Source: Burkholderia sp. Nafp2/4-1b
Lineage (GTDB): Bacteria; Pseudomonadota; Gammaproteobacteria; Burkholderiales; Burkholderiaceae
Length of the DNA stretch: 64,000 nt
Direction of reading: 5' to 3'
NCBI RefSeq assembly: GCF_003635165.1
Contig: NZ_ML058606.1
Coordinates: forward strand, 186,001 to 250,000
Positions 16,895 to 25,753 of the stretch are shown piece after piece. The first letter of the stretch is position 1; each line of letters starts with the position of its first letter. A program made the position numbers and the translations under genes. The notes beneath the pieces were generated by a model. The model ran no database searches, was not told where the DNA came from, and saw only the letters and a program-made list of their open reading frames with translations.

Positions 16895-18481
16895 TTACAG
16901 GTTCGGCGACAGCACGAGCGCGTTCGTCAGGTCGCCCATCGGCTGCGAGCCGTTCGCCTTCAGCGCGTCGTCGCGCTGCTGCAGGCCCGCGAGACGCGGC
17001 AGCGAGAAGCGGCGCGTGATGAGGCGCAGGATCGAACCCGTGTCGTACTGCGTGTGGTCGACGAAGCCCTTCTTCGCATACGGCGACACGATCAGCGCCG
17101 GAATGCGGGTGCCCGGGCCCCAGCGATCGGCATTCGGCGGCGTCGCATGATCCCAGAAGCCGCCGTTTTCGTCGTACGTGACGACCACGACCATGTTCTT
17201 CCACTGCGGGCTGGCCTGCAGGTGCGCGATCACGTCGGCGATGTGCTGGTCGCCTGACGTGACGTCCGTGTAGCCCGGGTGCTCGTTCAGGTTGCCTTGA
17301 GGCTTGTAGAACGTGACCTGCGGCAGCGCGCCCGCATCGATCGCCTTGATGAACTCGGCGCCGTTCGCGCCGCCGTCGAGCAGGTGCTGCGCGCGGCTCG
17401 CGGTGCCCGGCGCCTGGTTCGCGAAGTAGTTGAACGGCTGGTGGTGCGGCTGGAAGTTCGGCGTCGACAGGTCGGCGCCGTAGATCACGTTCGACGTGCC
17501 GTTCTGGCTCGCCTGCAGCGCCTGGCCCCATGCGCCGCTATACCACGCCCACGACACGCCTGCGTTGGTCATCAGGTCGCCGATGTTGGTCGCCGTCTGC
17601 GGCGGCATCGTCGACGGATTGGCCGGATCGGCGAGCAGCGGGTCGCCGCCCGCGGCCGCCTTGTTGCCGCTCGGCTGATACGCCGGCTGCATCGTGTTGA
17701 TGCCGTAGAAGTCCGGCGTGAGCGCGCCGTCGTTGACGAACTTCGGCGGGCCGCTCAGCGCGGAGGCCGGCGAGTTCGTCGCGACCTTCAGCGACTTGCC
17801 GTCGGCGTTCAGCACGGCGATCTTGCCGGCTGCCGGGCTCTTGTCGGCGTTCGGGTAGAACGGTGCGCACGCGCAGACCAGGTACTGGTGGTTCAGGAAC
17901 GAACCGCCGAACGCGCCCATGAAGAAGTTGTCGGCGAGTACGTACTGCTGCGCGATCTTCCACAGCGGCAGCTTCGACGGATCCGGCGTGTAGTGGCCCA
18001 TCGTCAGGCCGCCCGCATCGGTCCACGCGGCGTACATGTCGTTCTTGCCGCCGTTGATCTGCATCTGGTCCTGGTAGAAGCGGTGCACGATGTCGCGCGT
18101 CGCGATGCTCATCGACTGGTTGAAGCCGTTCGGATCGTCGATCGCGAACGGCGCGTTCGGCAGGTTCGCCGTCATCGCCTCGGTCACCGCCAGCGTGATG
18201 CCGGTCGCCGTCAGGCCGCCCCAGATCTTCGGCAGCGTCGCCAACGTCGAGCCGTCGCGATCCTTCTGCACCGAGTTCGCGGCCGTCGCGTTCTGCAGAC
18301 CGTTCGCGCCCGGGAAGTTGCCGTACAGGTTGTCGAAGCTGCGGTTTTCGGCGTAGATCACGACGACGTTCTTGACGGCCGACAGGCCCTGCTGCGTGAC
18401 ATCGTCGCCGCCGCAGGCAGTCAGGCTGAGCGCGGCCGCAAGGGCGATCGGCGTGTAGCGAATCCAGGCGTGCTTCTTCAT
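16895..18481 (-). CDS. AcpA-like acid phosphatase / phosphoesterase lipoprotein
   Basis: A 528-residue phosphoesterase-family (phospholipase C/AcpA) enzyme. The signal peptide ends in lipobox LTAC with Cys23, so it is a lipoprotein. Metal and nucleophile motifs are seen at AENRSFDNLYG (about 44-54), NHQYLVCA in the middle and TYDENGGFWDH near 400. Relatives hydrolyse phosphomonoesters or phospholipids in the periplasm or outside the cell. The ATG at 18481 has a GAGAGA ribosome site; the longer frame upstream has no signal peptide. The gene is divergent from the cytochrome c peroxidase with 223 bases between. Confidence 0.88.
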   Translation of the reverse strand: MKKHAWIRYTPIALAAALSLTACGGDDVTQQGLSAVKNVVVIYAENRSFDNLYGNFPGANGLQNATAANSVQKDRDGSTLATLPKIWGGLTATGITLAVTEAMTANLPNAPFAIDDPNGFNQSMSIATRDIVHRFYQDQMQINGGKNDMYAAWTDAGGLTMGHYTPDPSKLPLWKIAQQYVLADNFFMGAFGGSFLNHQYLVCACAPFYPNADKSPAAGKIAVLNADGKSLKVATNSPASALSGPPKFVNDGALTPDFYGINTMQPAYQPSGNKAAAGGDPLLADPANPSTMPPQTATNIGDLMTNAGVSWAWYSGAWGQALQASQNGTSNVIYGADLSTPNFQPHHQPFNYFANQAPGTASRAQHLLDGGANGAEFIKAIDAGALPQVTFYKPQGNLNEHPGYTDVTSGDQHIADVIAHLQASPQWKNMVVVVTYDENGGFWDHATPPNADRWGPGTRIPALIVSPYAKKGFVDHTQYDTGSILRLITRRFSLPRLAGLQQRDDALKANGSQPMGDLTNALVLSPNL

Positions 18482-18591
18482 GCGATGTTCTCTCTCATTC
18501 GGCGGTGGTCGCGTGTGGGAACCGGGTGGCGGGAGGGCCGGCGCACCAACCTCGCGGTACCGCCCGGCTGCGCGCATTATCTGGAACCGAT

Positions 18592-18621
18592 TTGACAGCC
18601 GGGTGTAGGGGCGCTTTCAAT
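18592..18621 (+). promoter_or_regulatory. Candidate sigma70 promoter of the peroxidase
   Basis: A consensus TTGACA (18592-18597), an 18-base spacer and TTCAAT (18616-18621) read toward the cytochrome c peroxidase gene about 85 bases downstream. Confidence 0.4.
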
Positions 18622-18624
18622 TGA

Positions 18625-18642
18625 CTGTCGGTCGAACGTCAT
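18625..18642 (+). promoter_or_regulatory. Pho-box-like direct repeat
   Basis: CTGTCGG-TCGA-ACGTCAT resembles two PhoB half sites (consensus CTGTCAT) with the usual 4-base spacing; 10 of 14 half-site bases match. It lies between the acid phosphatase-like and peroxidase genes. The match is imperfect, so this is only a candidate. Confidence 0.25.
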
Positions 18643-18704
18643 CCAGCGGTCACGGAACTGACATAAGCTCCGGCCGATTGCCCACCGCTACAAGAAGAAC
18701 GACG

Positions 18705-20075
18705 ATGCACAGCCTCCTGAAGTCCTTCGCGTCCGCTCGAACGCTGATCCCCGCCGCCGCCACGCTGGCACTTGTGGGCGCACTCGTGGGCACACTCGCG
18801 GCGCTCGCCGCTTGCGATGCGCGGCCCGGCGCGAATGCGGCGGTCGCGTCCGTCGTGCCGGCGGCTCAGGCAGCGCCGGCCGCGCTTGCCGCCCCGGCGG
18901 TCGCGCCGGCCGGCCAGCCGCAGACACGCGCGCAGGTGTTCGAAGGCGTGAAGCAGATGACGGCACTCGGCAAGCAACTGTTTTTCGATCCGTCGCTGTC
19001 CGGGTCCGGCAAGCTCGCGTGCGCGTCGTGCCATAGCGCCGAACATGCGTTCGGTCCGCCGAACGCGCTGTCGGTGCAGCTCGGCGGCGACGACATGCAC
19101 CGTACCGGCTTTCGCGCGGTGCCGTCGCTGAAGTACCTGCGCGGCATTCCGCCGTTCAGCGAGCACTTCCACGATTCGCCGGACGAAGGCGACGAAAGCA
19201 TCGACGCGGGTCCGACCGGCGGCCTGACCTGGGACGGTCGCGTCGACACGCGCGATGCGCAGGCGCGCATTCCGCTCACGTCGCCGTTCGAGATGAGCAG
19301 CTCGCCGGCACGGGTCGCGAAGGCGGTTCGCGCCGCACCGTATGCCGCTGCGTTCCGCAAGGCTTTCGGCGACCAGGTGCTCGGCGACGACCAGGCGACG
19401 TTCGGCGCGGTGCTGCGCGCGCTCGACGCATTCCAGCAACAGCCGGCGCTGTTCGATCCGTACACGAGCAAGTACGACGCGTATCTGGCCGGCCGCGCGC
19501 AGCTCACGCCTGCCGAGCTGCACGGGCTGCAGCTGTTCAACGACGAAAAGAAGGGCAATTGCGCGAGCTGCCACATCAGCCAGCGCACCCTCGAAGGCGG
19601 CCCGCCGCAGTTCAGCGATTTCGGGCTGATCGCGATCGCGGTGCCGCGCAATCGCGCACTGCCGGTCAATCGCGATCCGCGCTTTCACGATCTCGGCGCG
19701 TGCGGCCCCGAGCGCACCGACCTGAAGGGCCGCGACGAATTCTGCGGGCTGTTCCGCACGCCGTCGCTGCGCAACGTCGCGCTGCGCAAGACCTTCTTCC
19801 ACAACGGCGTGTATCACTCGCTGGAAGACGTGATGCGCTTCTACGCCGAGCGCGACATTCATCCGGAGAAGTTCTATCCGGTCGTGCACGGCAAGGTGCA
19901 GGTGTACGACGACCTGCCGAAGCGCTATTGGCCGAACATCAACCGGGAGCCGCCGTTCGACCGCAAGCGCGGCGATGCGCCCGCGCTGAACGCGGCCGAG
20001 ATCAAGGACGTGATCGCGTTCCTGAACACGCTGACTGACGGCTATCAACCGGCGGCCACGTCGGCGGCGCGCTAG
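18705..20075 (+). CDS. Di-haem cytochrome c peroxidase family protein
   Basis: A 456-residue periplasmic protein of the CcpA/MauG family. A hydrophobic N-terminus (about 13-36) ends in LAAC, so it may be a lipoprotein, followed by an Ala/Pro linker. Two haem c motifs are present: CASCH at 106-110 and CASCH at 286-290. TSPFEMS and RTPSLRNVALRKTFFHNGVY match peroxidase regions. The role is either H2O2 reduction with a c-type cytochrome donor or a MauG-like oxidation. The start has an AAGAAG site. It is divergent from the AcpA-like gene, and shared control is plausible. Confidence 0.9.
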   Translation: MHSLLKSFASARTLIPAAATLALVGALVGTLAALAACDARPGANAAVASVVPAAQAAPAALAAPAVAPAGQPQTRAQVFEGVKQMTALGKQLFFDPSLSGSGKLACASCHSAEHAFGPPNALSVQLGGDDMHRTGFRAVPSLKYLRGIPPFSEHFHDSPDEGDESIDAGPTGGLTWDGRVDTRDAQARIPLTSPFEMSSSPARVAKAVRAAPYAAAFRKAFGDQVLGDDQATFGAVLRALDAFQQQPALFDPYTSKYDAYLAGRAQLTPAELHGLQLFNDEKKGNCASCHISQRTLEGGPPQFSDFGLIAIAVPRNRALPVNRDPRFHDLGACGPERTDLKGRDEFCGLFRTPSLRNVALRKTFFHNGVYHSLEDVMRFYAERDIHPEKFYPVVHGKVQVYDDLPKRYWPNINREPPFDRKRGDAPALNAAEIKDVIAFLNTLTDGYQPAATSAAR

Positions 20076-20188
20076 AAGACGTTCGTTGCGGCACGCATGC
20101 TATGCTCGCTCGCTGACAGGCGTGGCGCGTGCCGATTCACCGGCCGCGCGCCGCGCCGTTCGATCGAACATCCAAGGAGAACAAACAC

Positions 20189-20575
20189 ATGTCGATGCGT
20201 GCATCCCTTTCCGTCGTCACGCGCGTGCTGGCCGGCGCCGCGTGCGCAGCCGCGATGCTGCCCGCCCACGCACAGAGCAACCTGGGCTTCCTGAACGACA
20301 CGCCGCTGGCCTACTTCAGCAAGACCGATCGCGCGTCGCTGGCCAAGGCCGTCGCGCAGGCGCGCGACGAAGGCAAGGACGGCGAGACCACGACGTGGCA
20401 GAGCAGCGGCCGCGGCACGCAGATCGATGCGAAGCTCACGCCGTCGACGTCCGAGAACGACGGCAAGACCTGCCGCGAGATCGCGACCGAAATCGCCGCG
20501 AAGGGCCAGACGATGACGCTCAAGCCGGTCTTCTGCAAGACGGCCGCGGGCAAGTGGCAGCTGCAGAAGCGCTGA
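20189..20575 (+). CDS. Exported 17-kDa surface-antigen-like protein
   Basis: A 128-residue protein with a signal peptide ending near AHA-Q (residue 29). The C-terminal half carries the pattern of the RT0821/17kDa_Anti_2 group: a polar run, KTCREI, a Gly-containing stretch, and FCKTAAGKWQL with a second Cys, probably forming a disulfide. The family is periplasmic or outer-membrane and of unknown function. A strong AAGGAGA site lies eight bases before the ATG. It stands between the peroxidase and NUDIX genes on the same strand. Confidence 0.75.
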   Translation: MSMRASLSVVTRVLAGAACAAAMLPAHAQSNLGFLNDTPLAYFSKTDRASLAKAVAQARDEGKDGETTTWQSSGRGTQIDAKLTPSTSENDGKTCREIATEIAAKGQTMTLKPVFCKTAAGKWQLQKR

Positions 20576-20586
20576 GCACGCGTGCG

Positions 20587-21057
20587 ATGAAGCGTAGCGG
20601 TGCGACCCGCACGGTATCGTGCGGCGTCGTGATCCTCGACGGGGCCGGCCGCGTGTTCCTTGCGCATGCAACCGATACCACGCACTGGGACATCCCGAAG
20701 GGGCAGGGCGAGCCAGGCGAGACGCCGTCCGATGCGGCGTTGCGCGAGCTGCGCGAGGAAACCGGCATCGAGTTCGACGCCGCGCGGCTGGTGGATCTCG
20801 GCCGCTTCGCCTACCGTCACGACAAGGACCTGCACCTGTTCGCGGTGCAGGTCGCGGACGACGAGATCGATCCCGCGCACTGCACGTGCACGTCGCTGTT
20901 TCCGAGCCGCCGCGATGGCTCGCTGATTCCCGAGATGGACGCGTATCGCTGGACCGCGCCTGCCGACGTCGATGCGTATGCGAGCCGCAGCCTCGCCCGG
21001 CTGTTTCGCACGACGCTGTCGCTCGCGGATCTGCATCGGCGGCTGGCGGGAGAGTGA
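20587..21057 (+). CDS. NUDIX hydrolase
   Basis: A 156-residue NUDIX protein with a full Nudix box, GQGEPGE-x7-RELREETGI, positioned after the strand WDIPKG. The box binds Mg2+ and catalyses cleavage of nucleoside-diphosphate-linked compounds; WDIPKG and the small size suggest a MutT/diadenosine-polyphosphate-type activity, but the substrate cannot be told. The gene starts 11 bases after the previous stop, so the two are likely co-transcribed, and a strong terminator follows. Confidence 0.88.
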   Translation: MKRSGATRTVSCGVVILDGAGRVFLAHATDTTHWDIPKGQGEPGETPSDAALRELREETGIEFDAARLVDLGRFAYRHDKDLHLFAVQVADDEIDPAHCTCTSLFPSRRDGSLIPEMDAYRWTAPADVDAYASRSLARLFRTTLSLADLHRRLAGE

Positions 21058-21107
21058 GCGTAGCCAGCCTGAGCCTGAGCGGCCCGCAACGTTTTCCGCA
21101 CACGCAA

Positions 21108-21135
21108 TAAAAAACGGCCCGAAGGCCGTTTTTTT
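21108..21135. terminator. Bidirectional terminator NUDIX / glnS
   Basis: ACGGCC-CGAA-GGCCGT flanked by six A residues before and at least six T residues after gives an intrinsic terminator in both directions between the convergent NUDIX and glnS genes. Confidence 0.9.
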
Positions 21136-21184
21136 ATCGCCGCGCGACGCGCGCCTCACGGCCGCCGTCGCGCGGAGCGAGCCG

Positions 21185-22894
21185 TCAGGCCGGCTTGCCC
21201 CAGCTGTCGCGCAGCCCGACGATCCGGTTGAACACGGGCTTGCCCGGCTTCGAATCGACACGGTCTGCAACGAAATAGCCGTGGCGCTCGAACTGCAGGC
21301 GCGTTTCCGGTGCGACGTCGCCGGCGCCCGGTTCGACGAAGGCTTGCGTGACCTTCTTCGAATCCGGATTCAGCGCCTCGAGGAAGTTCGCGCCGCCCGC
21401 GTCCGGGTGCGGCTCCTTGAACAGCCGGTCGTAGATCCGCACCTCAGCCGCCTGTGCATGCTTCGCGCTGACCCAGTGGATGTTGCCCTTGACCTTGTAC
21501 GTGTTCGCGCCTTCGGTGCCCGACTTGCTGTCCGGGAAGTAGTTGCAGTGCACGGCCGTCACGTTGCCGTCGGCGTCCTTGTCGAAGCCCGTGCATTCGA
21601 TCACGTAGCCGTAGCGCAGGCGCACCTTGTTGCCCGGGAACAGGCGGAAATAGCCCTTCGGCGGGTTCTCGACGAAGTCCTCGCGTTCGATCCACAGCTC
21701 GCGCGAGATCGGGAACGTGCGCACGCCGCGGTCCGGATGATGCGGATGCACGGGGGCCGTGCATGCTTCCTCGAGGTCTTCCGGATAGTTGTCGATCACG
21801 AGCTTCAGCGGATCGAGCACGGCGACCGAGCGCGGCGCCTTGTCGTCGAGGTCGTCGCGCAGCGCGCCTTCGAACACGCTCATGTCGATCCACGAATCGA
21901 CTTTCGTCACGCCGATCCGTTCGCAGAACAGGTGAATGCTCTCCGGCGTGAAGCCGCGGCGGCGGATCCCGACGATCGTCGGCATGCGCGGGTCGTCCCA
22001 GCCTTCTACGTGGCCCTCGGTGACGAGCTGCAGCAGCTTGCGCTTGCTGGTGATCGCGTACGTGAGGTTCAGGCGCGAGAATTCGATCTGCTGCGGCAGC
22101 GGCCGCGCGAACACGCCGGCTTCCGCGAGCTCGTTCAGCACCCAGTCGTACAGCGGGCGGTGATCCTCGAACTCGAGCGTGCACAGCGAGTGCGTGATGC
22201 CTTCGAGCGCATCCGAGATGCAGTGCGTGTAGTCGTACATCGGATACACGCACCATGCGTCGCCGGTGCGGTAGTGGTGCGCATAGCGGATCCGGTAGAT
22301 CACCGGGTCGCGCATGTTCATGTTCGGCGACGCCATGTCGATCTTCGCGCGCAGCACGTGCTCGCCTTCCTTGAACTCGCCAGCCTTCATCCGGCGGAAC
22401 AGGTCGAGGTTTTCCTCCGGCGAGCGGTCGCGGAACGGCGACGGCTTGCCGCCTTCGGTCAGCGAGCCGCGGTTCGCGCGCATCTCTTCCGCGCTCTGGC
22501 TGTCGACGTACGCCTTGCCGCGCTGGATCAGCAGTTCGGCGAATTCATACAGCTTGTCGTAGTAGTCGCTCGCGAAATACTGGTGATCGACCGCATCCTT
22601 GCGCCAGTCGAAGCCGAGCCAGCGCACCGCATCGACGATCGAATCGACGTACTCGATGCTTTCCTTTTCCGGGTTCGTGTCGTCGAAGCGCAGGTGGCAC
22701 ACGCCGCCGTAGTCGCGCGCGACGCTGAAGTTCAGGCAGATGCTCTTCGCGTGACCGATGTGCAGATAGCCGTTCGGCTCGGGCGGGAAGCGCGTCTCGA
22801 CGCGGCCGCTCCATTTGCCGGTGCGGTTGTCGTCGTCGATGATGTTGCGGATGAAGTTGGAAGCCGCGGGGGCGTCGTTACGTTCGGTGCTCAT
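21185..22894 (-). CDS. glnS: Glutaminyl-tRNA synthetase
   Basis: A 569-residue class I aminoacyl-tRNA synthetase charging tRNA-Gln. The HIGH signature is at residues 45-48 ([11 protein letters not shown]), and a KMSKS-equivalent SKRKL follows [21 protein letters not shown] and the C-terminal beta-barrel anticodon-binding region are present, so length and motifs match GlnRS and not a GluRS. The start MSTERND was chosen because the upstream frame has no conserved sequence. It is divergent from the OsmB-like lipoprotein gene. Confidence 0.97.
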   Translation of the reverse strand: MSTERNDAPAASNFIRNIIDDDNRTGKWSGRVETRFPPEPNGYLHIGHAKSICLNFSVARDYGGVCHLRFDDTNPEKESIEYVDSIVDAVRWLGFDWRKDAVDHQYFASDYYDKLYEFAELLIQRGKAYVDSQSAEEMRANRGSLTEGGKPSPFRDRSPEENLDLFRRMKAGEFKEGEHVLRAKIDMASPNMNMRDPVIYRIRYAHHYRTGDAWCVYPMYDYTHCISDALEGITHSLCTLEFEDHRPLYDWVLNELAEAGVFARPLPQQIEFSRLNLTYAITSKRKLLQLVTEGHVEGWDDPRMPTIVGIRRRGFTPESIHLFCERIGVTKVDSWIDMSVFEGALRDDLDDKAPRSVAVLDPLKLVIDNYPEDLEEACTAPVHPHHPDRGVRTFPISRELWIEREDFVENPPKGYFRLFPGNKVRLRYGYVIECTGFDKDADGNVTAVHCNYFPDSKSGTEGANTYKVKGNIHWVSAKHAQAAEVRIYDRLFKEPHPDAGGANFLEALNPDSKKVTQAFVEPGAGDVAPETRLQFERHGYFVADRVDSKPGKPVFNRIVGLRDSWGKPA

Positions 22895-23057
22895 GCGGTT
22901 GGCGTCAGGTTGTGGCGGCGCAGCGCGCCGGTTTAATCCCGTAATTCTACCTGACCGGGGTCGGTACCGCGCGGGTTGCGGCGCTGCAACGCGACGGTGC
23001 GCGCTGCGTACCGCAATATCTCCAGTGTGTGTCGGCTGTAACACGACGTAAATCGGA

Positions 23058-23087
23058 TTGCCCGCCGCATTCGGCTTTTCCTATGAT
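23058..23087 (+). promoter_or_regulatory. Candidate promoter of the OsmB-like gene
   Basis: TTGCCC (23058-23063), an 18-base spacer and TATGAT (23082-23087) precede the lipoprotein start by about 60 bases. Confidence 0.4.
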
Positions 23088-23147
23088 GCCTTCACCGAAT
23101 CAATGCCGCCATTCACACTTTTGCGTGGCGGGAGGAAGCCAATAATC

Positions 23148-23357
23148 ATGATGAAGAAGACCACTTTTCTCGTTCGTACCGCGGTAATCGTCGCGGCCCT
23201 GTCGCAACTCGGCGCCTGCGCGATGACGCATACGCAGCGTAATGCCGGTATCGGCGCAGCCGCGGGCGGCGCGCTCGGCTACCTGATCACGGGTGGCCCG
23301 GTCGGCACCGTTGCCGGCGCGGCAGCAGGCGGCCTGGTCGGCGCCGGCGTGCGCTGA
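23148..23357 (+). CDS. OsmB-like glycine-zipper lipoprotein
   Basis: A 69-residue lipoprotein. The signal peptide ends in LGAC and the mature part is a glycine zipper: GIGAAAGGALGYLITGGPVGTV, then GAAAGGLVGAG. Size and pattern match E. coli OsmB, an osmotically induced outer-membrane lipoprotein. A GGAGGA site at 23131-23136 supports the ATG at 23148; the ATG at 23151 is an alternative. The following 182 bases before the next gene hold nothing I can name. Confidence 0.85.
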   Translation: MMKKTTFLVRTAVIVAALSQLGACAMTHTQRNAGIGAAAGGALGYLITGGPVGTVAGAAAGGLVGAGVR

Positions 23358-23539
23358 TCGAAGCCGGCGCGCATGAGCGCCGACCGGTCGTGACCGCGCA
23401 GGTCGCGCGTCACGACCGAACCATCCTCCGCACATCCATTCCGCGATTCGACAGGCAGCGACAGGCAACATCAGGGAGGAGCGGGTGTGCGACACTTCGT
23501 CGACGTCATATAACGACTTCATTCGCCGACGAACCTTCC

Positions 23540-24094
23540 ATGAGTGACTCTCACGTTTTCGTGTTGCCGGGTTACGGCAACTCCGGTCCGCTTCACTGGC
23601 AAAGCCGCTGGGAGCGTGCCGATGCGCGTTTCGTACGCATTGCGATGCCCGACTGGGACCGCGCGTTCCGCAACGGCTGGTGTCTCGCGCTCGACCGGGC
23701 GGTGGAAGCCGCGCCGGGGCCGGTACTGCTGGCCGCCCACAGTCTCGGCACGCTGACCACCGCATGGTGGGCGACCCGCTACGCACGGCCGGCCGCGCTC
23801 GAGAAAGTGCGCGGCGCGCTGCTCGTCGCATTGCCGGACCCGGCCGGGCCGGCGTTTCCCGTCGACGCACACGGCTTCGGGCCGGTGCCGCACGAACGGC
23901 TGCCGTTTCCGACCTGCGTGGTCGCGAGCGGCGACGATCCGTACGGCTCGATCGCATTCGCGCGCGGTTGCGCGAACGCGTGGGGCAGCACCTTCCATGA
24001 TCTCGGCCCGCGCGGCCATATCAACGCGGACAGCGGGCTCGGTGACTGGCCGCAGGCGCGCGGCTGGCTCGACGCGCTGGCGGTCGCAGGCTGA
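23540..24094 (+). CDS. RBBP9/YdeN-family serine hydrolase
   Basis: A 184-residue alpha/beta hydrolase of the small RBBP9/YdeN family. PGYGNSGPLHWQSRWE opens the fold, AHSLGT gives the nucleophile Ser, SGDDPYG the acid and RGHINADSGLG the histidine, so the catalytic triad is complete. Members are esterase-like with unknown substrates. It reads toward the CoA-transferase relic and the CoA-transferase gene on the other strand. Confidence 0.9.
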   Translation: MSDSHVFVLPGYGNSGPLHWQSRWERADARFVRIAMPDWDRAFRNGWCLALDRAVEAAPGPVLLAAHSLGTLTTAWWATRYARPAALEKVRGALLVALPDPAGPAFPVDAHGFGPVPHERLPFPTCVVASGDDPYGSIAFARGCANAWGSTFHDLGPRGHINADSGLGDWPQARGWLDALAVAG

Positions 24095-24124
24095 CCGTGG
24101 CGTGCGGGCAGCGCAGGGCCGCCG

Positions 24125-24175
24125 GATCGCCTGCTTCGCCTTCAACGCCGCGATCCGTTCGCCGTCGTAGCCGAG
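24125..24175 (-). pseudogene. Relic of a CoA-transferase 3' end
   Basis: Read on the minus strand this stretch encodes LGYDGERIAALKAKQAI, nearly the same as the last residues of the intact CoA-transferase next door (LGYDDARIAALKAKQAI). It lacks the stop codon and the upstream part of the gene does not continue in frame. It looks like the decayed tail of a tandem duplicate. It occupies part of the 199-base gap between the hydrolase and the CoA-transferase. Confidence 0.7.
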
Positions 24176-24293
24176 CCGCCGCGGGGCCGCGCGCGCTACT
24201 GACTGGCGGGTGCGACACGCTTGCGCAGCGCTGACCCCCGATATACGCGGCCGACGCCGCTTGCATGGGCAGTCGGGCCGCGTGTCACGTCGT

Positions 24294-25514
24294 TCAAATT
24301 GCCTGTTTCGCCTTCAGCGCCGCGATGCGCGCATCGTCGTAGCCGAGCATGTCGCGCAGCACATCCTCCGTCTGCGCGCCGAGCAGCGGCGGCGCGGTGC
24401 GTGCATCGGGCGGCGTCGCGCTCATCCGGATCGGATTGCGCACGAGCTTCACGTCGGCGCCGCACGGATGCGGCAGCGACACCTGCATCCCGCGCGCAAC
24501 GACCTGCTCGTTGTCGAACACCTCGTCGAGTTCGTTGATCGGCCCGCACGGCACGCCGGCCGCTTCCAGCGCGCCGATCCAGTCGGCCTTGTCGCGCGTC
24601 TTCACCATTTCCGCGAGGATCGGCACCAGCGTGTCGCGATGGCGCACGCGCGACGGGTTGGTCGCGAACCGTTCGTCGTCGGCCAGCTCGGCGCGGCCAC
24701 CGACCTCGACGAACTTGCGGAACTGCCCGTCGTTGCCGACCGCGACGATGATCCAGCCGTCGCGCGTCTGGAACGTCTGGTACGGCACGATGTTCGGATG
24801 CGCGTTGCCCCAGCGCACCGGCGGCTTGCCGCTCGCGAGGAAGTTGGTGTTCATGTTCGCGAGCAGCGCGACCTGCACGTCGAGCAGCGCCATGTCGATG
24901 TACTGGCCTTCGCCCGTGCGGTCGCGATGCGCGAGCGCGGCGAGCACCGCGATCGTCGAATAGAGGCCGGTCGCGAGATCGGCGATCGCGACGCCGGCCT
25001 TTTGCGGGCCGCCGCCCGGCTCGCTGTCGCGCTCGCCGGTGATGCTCATGAAGCCGCCGATTCCCTGCACGATGAAGTCGTAGCCCGCGCGGTGCGCGTA
25101 CGGGCCGGTCTGGCCGAAACCCGTGACCGAGCAGTAGACGAGATCGGGCTTCACCGCGCGCAGGGATTCATAGTCGAGCCCGTATTTCTTCAGCTGCCCG
25201 ACCTTGTAGTTCTCGAGCACGACGTCGCTCTGCGCGGCCAGCTCGCGCACGATCTGCTGGCCTTCCGGCGTCGCGATGTCGACCGTCACCGAGCGCTTGT
25301 TGCGGTTCGCCGCGAGGTAGTACGCGGCCTCGGCCGTATCGGCGCCGGCCGCGTCCTTCAGGTACGGCGGCCCCCAGTGGCGCGTGTCGTCGCCGGCGCC
25401 GGGGCGCTCGACCTTGATGACGTCCGCGCCGAAGTCGGCAAGCGTCTGCGCGCACCACGGGCCCGCGAGCACGCGGGTGAGGTCCAGCACGCGGATATGG
25501 CTCAGGGCACCCAT
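24294..25514 (-). CDS. CaiB/BaiF (family III) CoA-transferase
   Basis: A 406-residue family III CoA-transferase that moves CoA between carboxylic acids. Family features include the N-terminal RVLDLTRVLAGPWCAQTLADFGADVIKVE, RNKRSVTVD, the catalytic aspartate expected in GVAIADLATG (about residue 170), and DVQVALL. The acid pair cannot be told; dicarboxylate or fatty-acid types are possible. The start MGALSH has only a weak ribosome site. It is divergent from alaS and likely monocistronic. Confidence 0.93.
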   Translation of the reverse strand: MGALSHIRVLDLTRVLAGPWCAQTLADFGADVIKVERPGAGDDTRHWGPPYLKDAAGADTAEAAYYLAANRNKRSVTVDIATPEGQQIVRELAAQSDVVLENYKVGQLKKYGLDYESLRAVKPDLVYCSVTGFGQTGPYAHRAGYDFIVQGIGGFMSITGERDSEPGGGPQKAGVAIADLATGLYSTIAVLAALAHRDRTGEGQYIDMALLDVQVALLANMNTNFLASGKPPVRWGNAHPNIVPYQTFQTRDGWIIVAVGNDGQFRKFVEVGGRAELADDERFATNPSRVRHRDTLVPILAEMVKTRDKADWIGALEAAGVPCGPINELDEVFDNEQVVARGMQVSLPHPCGADVKLVRNPIRMSATPPDARTAPPLLGAQTEDVLRDMLGYDDARIAALKAKQAI

Positions 25515-25649
25515 GGTCGATTCGTCTCCTGTCGTGGCTCGCCCGGGCGGGGCCGGGCGGATTGGCATGCCGAGCATCTTAAGGCGAATCGGCCGCGCGG
25601 GTGGCCCAGCCCGGTCGTCCGGCACGGCGGGCCGCTGCCGGCTGGGCCG

Positions 25650-25678
25650 ATGATCTGTATCGTATAATCGTTCGTTTA
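25650..25678 (+). promoter_or_regulatory. Candidate alaS promoter
   Basis: A consensus TATAAT at 25673-25678 with a weak -35 (ATGATC, 25650-25655) 17 bases upstream lies about 75 bases before the alaS start. Confidence 0.55.
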
Positions 25679-25753
25679 CGATATTTGCCCGCCGTGCGTC
25701 CGCGAGGACGGCCGGCGTTTGAAGCCGTCTCAGCCAGACATTCCCCGCACGCC

